Below are positions 1-5,464 of a DNA stretch of 7,492 bases, one piece after another. The notes below the pieces were generated by a model. It was not told the origin of the DNA and did no database searches. It saw nothing but the letters and a program-made list of their open reading frames with translations. A program made the position numbers and the translations under genes. Within the stretch, counting starts at the first letter, position 1, and each line of letters begins with the position of its first letter. The DNA comes from JBMNKL01 sp050261495. GTDB lineage: Bacteria; Bacillota; Clostridia; Acetivibrionales; DTU013. Where the stretch lies: assembly GCA_050261495.1 (NCBI GenBank), contig JBLNDI010000061.1:1-7492 (forward strand), in the 5' to 3' direction.

Positions 1-108
1 CGGATGGTACTGCTTGGCAAGTTTCCTGTACGCCTTTTTTATTTCTTCATCTGATGCATTTCTGCTAATTCCCAGCACTTCGTAATAATCTCTCTTGGAT
101 TGCGGCAA
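1..108 (-). CDS. dnaJ: DnaJ (Hsp40) co-chaperone, N-terminal fragment, cut by the window edge
   Basis: Cytosolic J-domain co-chaperone that delivers unfolded clients to DnaK and stimulates its ATPase. Only 36 codons are present. They read MPQSKRDYYEVLGISRN, then a helix II of the DEEIKKAYRKLAKQYHP type, which is the classic J-domain start. The fragment stops at the H-P of the HPD loop that contacts DnaK, so the Asp and all later domains (Gly/Phe linker, zinc fingers, C-terminal domains) lie outside. The start is TTG at 108-106: an in-frame TGA lies one codon upstream (114-112), so no earlier start is possible, and there is no ATG or GTG before the conserved KRDYYEVLG. A GGAG lies about 10 nt upstream. 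It follows dnaK on the same strand after 208 bp, the usual operon order. Identity is secure from what is visible; the TTG start is an inference from the frame. Confidence 0.93.
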   Translation of the reverse strand, partial: MPQSKRDYYEVLGISRNASDEEIKKAYRKLAKQYHP

Positions 109-137
109 TCTTCAACAACTCCGATCAGTTTTAATTC

Positions 138-180
138 GGGGGAATTGCATTAAACTCCGGTTATTCGGAAGTGCATCCCC
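138..180 (-). other. Possible nested hairpin in the dnaJ leader
   Basis: On the plus strand GGGG(G) at 138-142 can pair with CCCC at 177-180, TGCA at 146-149 with TGCA at 172-175, and TCCG at 156-159 with CGGA at 166-169, giving a nested stem with internal loops. It would lie in the untranslated RNA ahead of dnaJ, about 30 nt before the start codon. It is not followed by a U-run in the direction of transcription, so it is not a terminator. Function unknown; the internal loops make the fold uncertain. Confidence 0.25.
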
Positions 181-186
181 TTCATT

Positions 187-192
187 ATTATA
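187..192 (-). promoter_or_regulatory. Weak candidate -10 box for dnaJ
   Basis: A consensus TATAAT reads toward dnaJ and is formed partly by the end of the inverted-repeat element. The best -35 match upstream is only CTGACG, at a 19-bp spacing, so the promoter is doubtful. If real, it would start RNA about 70 nt before the dnaJ start codon. Confidence 0.2.
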
Positions 193-280
193 GGGACACC
201 CAAACTGCAGCCGTCAGGAAATAACCTTGCCACGGTCCTGGTTACAGGTACCTGGTTTCTGCTTTCCGGTGTCCCCTATA
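189..280. repeat. 92-bp imperfect inverted-repeat element between dnaK and dnaJ (MITE- or REP-like)
   Basis: The ends are TATAGGGACACC (189-200) and GGTGTCCCCTATA (268-280), whose reverse complement is TATAGGGGACACC. They are thus 12-13 bp terminal inverted repeats differing by a single G. Pairing continues inward: AAA and GCAG (202-204, 207-210) against CTGC and TTT (259-262, 263-265), with a two-base bulge. The centre holds a palindrome CAGGTACCTG (245-254) and a direct repeat CCTGGTT (237-243, 251-257). There is no coding frame in it. It may be a small non-autonomous transposable element or an imperfect palindromic repeat. TA bases at both ends would suit insertion at a TA target, but a duplication is not provable from one copy. 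Confidence 0.45.
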
Positions 281-316
281 TTTTCGCCGAATGCTTATAC
301 TGCTATTTGTCACTTG

Positions 317-2194
317 TTAGTCTTTCTTGTCATCATCTACAACCTTGTAATCCGCGTCATACACGTTATCATGACCTGCGTCCTGTCCTCCCGGCGAGCC
401 GCCCCCGAAACCCGGGCCGCCTCCGAACCCTGCATTCGGGCCGGCGCCGCCATGAGCCCCGGGATTCTGCTGGTAAATCTTTGCCGATATATCGTAGAAC
501 GCCTGGGTCAGTTCTTCGGTCGTAGATTTTATTCTCGCCGTGTCATTACCCTTCAGGGCTTCCTTTACCTTGTTTATTTTGTCTTCAATCCTGGACCTGT
601 CTTCGCTGCTCAGCTTGTCGCCCAGGTCCTTCAAGGTTTTTTCGGACTGGTAAACCATTGAATCGGCATTGTTCCTGGTTTCTACCTCTTCCTTGCGCTT
701 CTTGTCCTCCTGCGCATATTTCTCGGCTTCCTTTACGGCCCTTTCAATCTCATCTTCGGACAGGTTGGTGGAAGCCGTGATTGTAACTTTCTGCTCGTTG
801 CCCGTACCGAGGTCCTTGGCGGAAACATGCACAATGCCGTTCGCATCTATATCAAAAGTAACCTCGATCTGCGGAACGCCCCTAGGCGCCGGAGGAATGC
901 CGGTAAGCTGGAACCTGCCCAGCGTCTTGTTATACTGGGCCATTTCCCTCTCGCCCTGCAAAACGTGAATCTCCACGCTCGTCTGGCCATCGGCCGCAGT
1001 TGAGAAAATCTGGCTCTTCTTCGTAGGAATAGTCGTATTCCTTTCAATCAGCTTCGTGAAAACGCCTCCAAGAGTCTCAATACCCAGTGAAAGCGGGGTT
1101 ACGTCCAGCAAAAGCAGGTCCTTGACTTCTCCCGACAGCACCCCGGCCTGTATTGCCGCGCCTATTGCCACGCATTCGTCCGGATTGATTCCCTTGAAAG
1201 GTTCTTTCCCAAGGTACTTCTTTACCGCTTCCTGTACGGCCGGTATCCTGGTTGAACCGCCCACGAGAAGAACTTTGTCTATTTTATCCGGACTAAGCCC
1301 GGCATCTTCAATTGCCTGCCTGGTCGGACCCATCGTCTTCTCCACCAAGTCCGCAGTCAATTCTTCAAATTTCGCCCTTGTAAGGGTCATATCCAGGTGC
1401 TTCGGCCCCGACGCATCGGCCGTAATAAACGGGAGATTGATATTCGTGGTGGTTACGCCCGAAAGCTCTATTTTGGCCTTCTCCGCAGCTTCCTTTAGCC
1501 GCTGCATCGCCATTTTGTCGGTCCTCAGATCTATTCCCTGCTCACGCTTGAAAGTATCCGCCAGGTAATCTATAATCCTCTGGTCGAAATCATCTCCGCC
1601 CAGCCTGTTGTTTCCGCTTGTAGCCAGCACCTCGAAAACCCCGTCTCCAATTTCAAGTATCGAAACGTCAAAGGTTCCCCCGCCAAGGTCAAATACCAGG
1701 ATTTTCTGGTCGTGTTCCTTGTCGAGCCCGTAAGCAAGGGCTGCCGCCGTAGGTTCATTGATTATTCTCAATACTTCCAGTCCCGCAATCCTTCCCGCGT
1801 CCTTCGTCGCCTGCCTTTGCGAATCGCTGAAGTATGCCGGGACGGTTATTACCGCCTGGGTGACAGTCTCGCCAAGATATGCCTCCGCGTCGGCCTTCAG
1901 CTTCTGAAGTATCATTGCGGAAATTTCCTGCGGAGTGTAGCTCTTGTTATCTATTTTTACCCTTCTATCGGTTCCCATATCCCTTTTAATGGAAAGAACG
2001 GTCCTTTCGGGATTCGTGATAGCCTGTCTTTTCGCCACTTGGCCGACAAGCCTTTCACCTGTCTTTGAAAATGCCACAACCGAAGGAGTTATCCTGCCGC
2101 CTTCCGGATTTGTTATAACTACAGGCTCTCCGCCTTCCATAACGGCTACGCAGGAATTCGTAGTCCCCAGATCTATACCAATTACTTTAGCCAT
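317..2194 (-). CDS. dnaK: Chaperone protein DnaK (Hsp70)
   Basis: ATP-driven cytosolic chaperone that binds exposed hydrophobic segments of clients and works in a cycle with DnaJ and GrpE. The 625 residues are complete and of normal family length. The nucleotide-binding domain shows phosphate loop 1, IGIDLGTTNS (5-14), phosphate loop 2, DLGGGTFDVS (169-178), and the adenosine-side VGGSTRIP (311-318). The interdomain linker DLLLLDVTPLSLG covers 359-371, followed by the substrate-binding beta domain to about 480, the helical lid to about 575, and a Gly-rich tail ending YKVVDDDKKD. The segment after IKRDMG (69-74) is short, lacking the stretch present in Gram-negative DnaK, which fits a Firmicute. 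Position 196 is Asn where E. coli has its autophosphorylated Thr, as in Bacillus-type DnaK. The start ATG has AGGAGG at 2201-2206, 6 nt upstream. It follows grpE after 89 bp. Transcription is expected from the HrcA/CIRCE promoter, possibly also from a local one. Confidence 0.99.
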   Translation of the reverse strand: MAKVIGIDLGTTNSCVAVMEGGEPVVITNPEGGRITPSVVAFSKTGERLVGQVAKRQAITNPERTVLSIKRDMGTDRRVKIDNKSYTPQEISAMILQKLKADAEAYLGETVTQAVITVPAYFSDSQRQATKDAGRIAGLEVLRIINEPTAAALAYGLDKEHDQKILVFDLGGGTFDVSILEIGDGVFEVLATSGNNRLGGDDFDQRIIDYLADTFKREQGIDLRTDKMAMQRLKEAAEKAKIELSGVTTTNINLPFITADASGPKHLDMTLTRAKFEELTADLVEKTMGPTRQAIEDAGLSPDKIDKVLLVGGSTRIPAVQEAVKKYLGKEPFKGINPDECVAIGAAIQAGVLSGEVKDLLLLDVTPLSLGIETLGGVFTKLIERNTTIPTKKSQIFSTAADGQTSVEIHVLQGEREMAQYNKTLGRFQLTGIPPAPRGVPQIEVTFDIDANGIVHVSAKDLGTGNEQKVTITASTNLSEDEIERAVKEAEKYAQEDKKRKEEVETRNNADSMVYQSEKTLKDLGDKLSSEDRSRIEDKINKVKEALKGNDTARIKSTTEELTQAFYDISAKIYQQNPGAHGGAGPNAGFGGGPGFGGGSPGGQDAGHDNVYDADYKVVDDDKKD

Positions 2195-2200
2195 AAATTA

Positions 2201-2206
2201 CCTCCT
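2201..2206 (-). promoter_or_regulatory. Strong ribosome binding site of dnaK
   Basis: AGGAGG, a full match to the anti-Shine-Dalgarno core, lies 6 nt ahead of the dnaK ATG. It is the strongest site among the chaperone genes here and suits the high DnaK output needed relative to GrpE. Confidence 0.85.
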
Positions 2207-2227
2207 GCTATTAGAAGTTAGTCTATT

Positions 2228-2254
2228 ATTATACAAGCTTTCACGCAGTTTCAA
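2228..2254 (-). promoter_or_regulatory. Candidate internal promoter before dnaK
   Basis: TTGAAA (2254-2249) and a consensus TATAAT (2233-2228) are separated by 15 bp, shorter than the preferred 17. The transcript would begin near 2221, about 27 nt before the dnaK ATG, leaving room for the AGGAGG site. No CIRCE is present here. Base matches are good but spacing is poor, so this is a candidate only. Confidence 0.35.
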
Positions 2255-2260
2255 GCTTGT
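2233..2260. repeat. Inverted repeat in the grpE-dnaK gap
   Basis: ACAAGCTT (2233-2240) and AAGCTTGT (2253-2260) are perfect 8-bp arms around 12 bases. As RNA this is an 8-bp hairpin with three G-C pairs. It is followed by ATAATAATAGAC rather than a U-run, so it should not terminate transcription. It could be an mRNA processing or stability element separating grpE from dnaK, or an operator over the candidate promoter, whose boxes touch both arms. Confidence 0.5.
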
Positions 2261-2283
2261 TATTATCCAATTCGCGTTTTTTG

Positions 2284-2871
2284 TCAATTGGCAACCTTCA
2301 CCATGCTGTACCTGATTACCCTGTCCTTGTAAATGTAACCTTTCTGAAACTCTTCAACAACCACGTTTTTGCCGACCGAATCGTCTTCCACGTGCATCGC
2401 CGCGTTGTGGAAATTCGGATCAAACTGCTCCCCAACCGCTTTTATCTCTTCCACGCCTATATTCTTAAGGATATCCCTGAATTGCTTGTAAACCATTTCC
2501 ACGCCTTCTTTCAGCGATTGGGCCGAATCATTCAGGGAAATTGCCTGAAGAGCCCTTTCCACATTGTCTACAACCGGAATGAACGCGCCGACAACATCGG
2601 CAACCGCGTCGGCATACAAAGCTTCCTTTTCCTTGATGGACCTTTTCTTGTAATTGTCAAACTCCGCCGCCGTTCTCTGAAGCCTGTCAAAATATTCCTC
2701 GCACTGCCTGGTTTTATTATCAAGCTCCAGCTTTGCTTTTTCAAGCTCAGCTTTCACTCTGTCAAGCTCAGCCGTTTCATCTCCGGACTCCGGAGCCTCA
2801 TTATCTATCTCATCTTGTTTCGTGCCGGTTTCATCCGCGGCTTCACAGCCATGTTGTATTTTTTCACTCAT
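2284..2871 (-). CDS. grpE: Nucleotide exchange factor GrpE
   Basis: Homodimeric co-chaperone that opens the DnaK nucleotide-binding cleft, releasing ADP so that ATP can rebind and the client can leave. The 195-residue protein has an acidic, probably disordered N-terminus (1-33), a long coiled-coil helix (about 34-85) with the conserved RTAAEFDNYKKR (66-77), the helical dimer region around VVDNVERAL (100-108), and the C-terminal beta domain with GEQFDPNFHNA (147-157) and EEFQKGYIYKDRVIRYSMV (173-191), the part that docks on DnaK. Length is normal for the family. The start ATG follows GAGAGG by 6 nt. It begins 29 bp after the hrcA stop, so the two genes are surely co-transcribed. The beginning of the coiled coil is built from three near-identical 21-bp units. 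Confidence 0.98.
   Translation of the reverse strand: MSEKIQHGCEAADETGTKQDEIDNEAPESGDETAELDRVKAELEKAKLELDNKTRQCEEYFDRLQRTAAEFDNYKKRSIKEKEALYADAVADVVGAFIPVVDNVERALQAISLNDSAQSLKEGVEMVYKQFRDILKNIGVEEIKAVGEQFDPNFHNAAMHVEDDSVGKNVVVEEFQKGYIYKDRVIRYSMVKVAN
2720..2782 (-). repeat. Three 21-bp direct repeats encoding GrpE heptads
   Basis: The plus-strand motif TCAAGCTC(C)AGC begins at 2720, 2741 and 2762, exactly 21 bases apart. On the coding strand the three units give AELDRVK, AELEKAK and LELDNKT (residues 34-54), three consecutive heptads of the coiled coil. DNA identity at this exact period suggests small tandem duplications of a heptad unit, although selection for the heptad pattern alone could contribute. 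Confidence 0.6.
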
Positions 2872-2900
2872 TTTTTACCTCTCATTTCTCGATACGTATT

Positions 2901-3956
2901 TCATAAATGTCTGCCCGGTTCCATGCCCATGAGCCTGTTAATTTCTTCACTCATTAACTGCCTCATGTACTTCAGCAAGGATATGACCCTGGAGTATTCC
3001 ATTCTCGTCGGCCCGATAATCCCTATGGAACCTTTGAAGTTGTCGGGCAGGTTATAATTTGCAGTAATCAGCGTACAATCCTTGATTACCGACATATCAT
3101 TCTCCGAGCCGATTCTTATGGTAATTTCACCCGCATCGGTCCGGCTGGTCATAATCCTGAATAAATTCGACTTCTCGTCCAGTACGTTCATGAACTCCTT
3201 GGCTTTCGAAACATCCCTGAATTCGGGGTAATTGAATATATTAGTCGTGCCCTCCACGTATACTTCCGGGCTGTCTATCTCCGCAATGCAATCGGCTACG
3301 CCGTTAATAACCGGCGTCAGGATATCCGTGGTCACCCCGGAACGGTTCTCCAGCTCTATGGCCTTGCCCATTATAATTTGCTCTACCGTGAGTCCGGCCA
3401 GCTTGTCGTTCAACTCGTTTGATAACATGATCAGCATATCCGGCGTCAGGGCGTCGGCTATTTTAATCAGGTTGTTGCGGATAATGCCGGCGTTGGTAAC
3501 GACTATGACCATTGCCTTCCCGCTCTCGATCGGAACGAGCTGTATGGTTTTTATCGTGCTTGTCTTCAACTGCGGCGTGACCGCCATGGACGTATACTTG
3601 GTATAGCGGGACAATACGGCCGAAGCTTTTTTGAGCAACTGGTCCAGTTCATTTATGCGTGTCTCCATCTCTATTCTCATTCTGTCGGATTCTTCCTTTT
3701 GAAGGTTGCGCACGGGCATAAGCTCGTCGACATACAGCCTGTATCCCTTGTCCGAAGGGATGCGTCCGGCGGATGTATGCGGCTGCGCCAGGTAACCCAT
3801 ATCTTCAAGATCGGCCATTTCGTTTCTAATGGTTGCCGAACTCAACCCCAACTCGTATTTCCTGGCAATAGTTCTTGATCCAATAGGTTCGGCCGTGTCA
3901 ATGTAATCATCGATGATGGCTTGCAATATCCTTTTTTTTCTCTCGTCCATTATCAT
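2901..3956 (-). CDS. hrcA: Heat-inducible transcription repressor HrcA
   Basis: Dimeric repressor that binds CIRCE and controls class I heat-shock genes; in Bacillus its activity depends on the GroE chaperonin. As annotated it has 351 residues, a normal length. The N-terminal winged helix includes LSSATIRNEM (38-47) and HTSAGRIPSDKGYR (60-73), both family hallmarks. A GAF-like dimerisation region follows, and the C-terminus has IGIIGPTRMEYSRV (311-324) and a final helix. Start choice: the longest frame opens with GTG at 3965, but GGGAGG (3967-3972) ends only 1 nt before it, so that start is unlikely. ATG at 3956-3954 has 10-nt spacing and is chosen; ATG at 3950 (starting MDERKK) is the alternative. 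It is the first gene of the heat-shock operon, 74 bp downstream of a CIRCE, so it represses its own operon. The stop is 29 bp before grpE. Confidence 0.97.
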   Translation of the reverse strand: MIMDERKKRILQAIIDDYIDTAEPIGSRTIARKYELGLSSATIRNEMADLEDMGYLAQPHTSAGRIPSDKGYRLYVDELMPVRNLQKEESDRMRIEMETRINELDQLLKKASAVLSRYTKYTSMAVTPQLKTSTIKTIQLVPIESGKAMVIVVTNAGIIRNNLIKIADALTPDMLIMLSNELNDKLAGLTVEQIIMGKAIELENRSGVTTDILTPVINGVADCIAEIDSPEVYVEGTTNIFNYPEFRDVSKAKEFMNVLDEKSNLFRIMTSRTDAGEITIRIGSENDMSVIKDCTLITANYNLPDNFKGSIGIIGPTRMEYSRVISLLKYMRQLMSEEINRLMGMEPGRHL

Positions 3957-3966
3957 CTCATACACG

Positions 3967-3972
3967 CCTCCC
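3967..3972 (-). promoter_or_regulatory. Ribosome binding site that decides the hrcA start
   Basis: GGGAGG lies 1 nt before the GTG at 3965, 10 nt before the ATG at 3956 and 16 nt before the ATG at 3950. The middle option is the only one with workable spacing. Confidence 0.7.
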
Positions 3973-4030
3973 TTAAATAAAAATGGTTATCGTATATATT
4001 ATAATACTTCTCCCGATAATTATTTGTTTG

Positions 4031-4057
4031 TTAGCACTCTGCCCTGTCGAGTGCTAA
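4031..4057. promoter_or_regulatory. CIRCE operator (HrcA binding site)
   Basis: TTAGCACTC (4031-4039), nine bases, then GAGTGCTAA (4049-4057): a perfect match to the consensus, both arms intact. It starts a few bases after the expected transcription start of the hrcA promoter, where bound HrcA would block initiation or escape. It is the only CIRCE in the window, so it should control hrcA, grpE, dnaK and dnaJ together. Confidence 0.97.
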
Positions 4058-4066
4058 TCTACAATA

Positions 4067-4095
4067 AAAATACCACCTGCATTTTTTTTTGTCAA
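4067..4095 (-). promoter_or_regulatory. Sigma-A promoter of the hrcA-grpE-dnaK-dnaJ operon
   Basis: TTGACA (4095-4090) is a perfect -35, followed by a 17-bp spacer containing a run of eight A, then TATTTT (4072-4067), which matches four of six -10 bases. The start of RNA is expected near 4060, at the edge of CIRCE, giving a leader of about 105 nt. The -35 box begins 5 bp after the hemW stop codon. Confidence 0.8.
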
Positions 4096-4099
4096 GAGT

Positions 4100-5431
4100 C
4101 TAAATGAATTCCATAAATGCCTGGTTTGCAAAATCAAGCCCGCGCCGGGTCAGCCTGTATCGGACGCCGTTGCGGTCGACGCGCTCGAGCAAGCCTTTGC
4201 CGGCAAGCTTTTCAAGCTGGCTGCCGTAAACATCCTGCAGCTGTTCTCCAAACCTTTCCTCAAATTCATCGGGCGAAACGCCATCCGTAAGCCTAAGCCC
4301 AAGTATCATGTATTCCGACATGGCTTCCCGTCGGCCGATAACCCGGATATCCTCGAAAAGCCCGGTTTCTACACCCGCCATATTGCACAAGCATGCATGC
4401 GCCGCCCCGTCGCCTCTTCCACCGGCGCTGCCATGGCCGGTTGCGTTTCCGCCGCTCATCCCGCAGTTTCCGCCGCCCGTTCCTGCGGTATTTCCGCCAT
4501 CCTTGCCGCCGCCCGCAAGCCGGTCCACCGCATCGATATACTGCCTAACATCCGCCTTGTTGCTGAATCGCACGCCGTCCAGGAAAGAATGCGCGCCGGC
4601 TCCGAACCCGGCATACTCCATGGCCTTCCAATAAATCAGGTTATGCCTGCACTCAAAGCCCGGCAAGGCGAAATTTGATATCTCGTAATGCCGGTAACCG
4701 TTTCGGGACAGCGTCTCGACAGCATGCCTGTACATCAGGCGATCAAGCTCCTCATCCGCCGCGGCAAGCGCGCCTTGTTTCATCCTCTCCCCGAAAACCG
4801 TCCCTTCCTCTATGGAAAGACTGTAGCATGATACATGGGTCAATCCCCGGGAACGGCCGCGAAGCGACAAGACGGCTTCCAGGGTTTCCGCCCAGTCTTC
4901 AAAAGCCTGGCCCGGCAGGCCGAAAATCAAGTCCACGTTTATATTTTCAAACCCCGCTTCGCAGGCTGCATTAAAATTATCAATAAAATGGCGCCGCCGG
5001 TGAATCCTCCCCATATCCTTCAACAACCTGTCCTGCCATGCCTGCAGACCGATGCTGAGCCGGTTTATGCCGGCAGCCCTGTATTTTTTCAGGCTTTCGA
5101 ACGACAGCATCCCCGGATTGCTCTCCATGGTAATTTCAACGACATTGTCCAGTTCCAGGAGCTTCGCGCAAACCTCCATCAGCCTCGCGATATAATCCGG
5201 ATCAACAAGGGAAGGCGTCCCGCCTCCAATGAATATCGACTTGACCCGCCTTCCCCTGATGGAGCGCGCCCTCAAGGCTATTTCAGTAAAAAGCGCTTCG
5301 AAATAAGAACCGGCAAGATGTTCCATGCCGGGATAAGAATTAAAATCGCAATAATAGCATTTTGACCTGCAAAATGGAATATGGATGTATATGCCAATGC
5401 CGCTGTGCCGCTCCGTGTTGCTGCCCGTCAT
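4100..5431 (-). CDS. hemW: Heme chaperone HemW (radical SAM, formerly called HemN-like)
   Basis: Radical-SAM family protein that binds heme and a 4Fe-4S cluster and is thought to insert heme into target proteins; older annotations call it oxygen-independent coproporphyrinogen III oxidase. The 443 residues show HIPFCRSKCYYCDF (17-30) with cluster cysteines C21, C25 and C28. Phe, not Cys, follows two places after the last one, which separates HemW from true HemN. Also visible are GGGTPS (69-74), DLIFGLPGQ (167-175), HNLIYW (263-268, a HemW signature with the heme-binding His) and GFGAGAHS (275-282). The C-terminal winged-helix-like domain begins near 355. A glycine-rich segment (307-342) makes it longer than the roughly 380-390 residues usual for HemW. 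Start: GTG at 5437 directly abuts AGGAGG, so ATG at 5431-5429 with 6-nt spacing is chosen. It lies 33 bp after lepA, surely one operon. Confidence 0.96.
   Translation of the reverse strand: MTGSNTERHSGIGIYIHIPFCRSKCYYCDFNSYPGMEHLAGSYFEALFTEIALRARSIRGRRVKSIFIGGGTPSLVDPDYIARLMEVCAKLLELDNVVEITMESNPGMLSFESLKKYRAAGINRLSIGLQAWQDRLLKDMGRIHRRRHFIDNFNAACEAGFENINVDLIFGLPGQAFEDWAETLEAVLSLRGRSRGLTHVSCYSLSIEEGTVFGERMKQGALAAADEELDRLMYRHAVETLSRNGYRHYEISNFALPGFECRHNLIYWKAMEYAGFGAGAHSFLDGVRFSNKADVRQYIDAVDRLAGGGKDGGNTAGTGGGNCGMSGGNATGHGSAGGRGDGAAHACLCNMAGVETGLFEDIRVIGRREAMSEYMILGLRLTDGVSPDEFEERFGEQLQDVYGSQLEKLAGKGLLERVDRNGVRYRLTRRGLDFANQAFMEFI
4406..4513 (-). other. Glycine-rich low-complexity insertion within hemW
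   Basis: Residues 307-342 of HemW contain 18 glycines in 36 positions, with a recurring Gly-Gly-Asn unit (GGNTAG, GGNCGM, GGNATG). The plus-strand DNA shows repeated GTTTCCGCCGC at 4445-4455 and 4466-4476 and shorter versions at 4491-4498 and 4503-4511. The frame is open throughout. It sits between the radical-SAM barrel and the C-terminal domain, in a linker, so it probably does not break the fold. Three cysteines occur in or just after it (323, 347, 349). Confidence 0.75.
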
Positions 5432-5437
5432 GACCAC

Positions 5438-5443
5438 CCTCCT
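5438..5443 (-). promoter_or_regulatory. Ribosome binding site that decides the hemW start
   Basis: AGGAGG lies 6 nt before the ATG at 5431 and touches the GTG at 5437. This makes ATG the real start and shortens the longest frame by two codons. It sits inside the 33-bp gap after lepA, so hemW needs no promoter of its own. Confidence 0.85.
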
Positions 5444-5464
5444 GCATGTCCCGGCCGGGGCGCG

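Noticed and set aside
1056..1568. 170-codon plus-strand open frame opposite dnaK
   Set aside because: Antisense to the conserved DnaK core; composition is that of a complement of a strongly coding strand.
2233..2260. Reading the grpE-dnaK hairpin as an intrinsic terminator
   Set aside because: The stem is AT-rich and is followed by ATAATAATAG on the transcribed side, with no run of U.
2257..3057. 266-codon plus-strand open frame across grpE and the end of hrcA
   Set aside because: It lies wholly antisense to two well-supported genes and has no matching motifs, so it is a shadow frame.
3998..4003. TATAAT on the minus strand in the hrcA leader
   Set aside because: No acceptable -35 at 16-18 bp and no TG extension; the promoter with CIRCE upstream is much better.
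4308..4678. Long plus-strand open frames opposite hemW, rich in Pro and Ala
   Set aside because: They mirror the glycine-rich insertion and high-GC third positions of hemW, have no plausible ribosome site and no recognisable domain.
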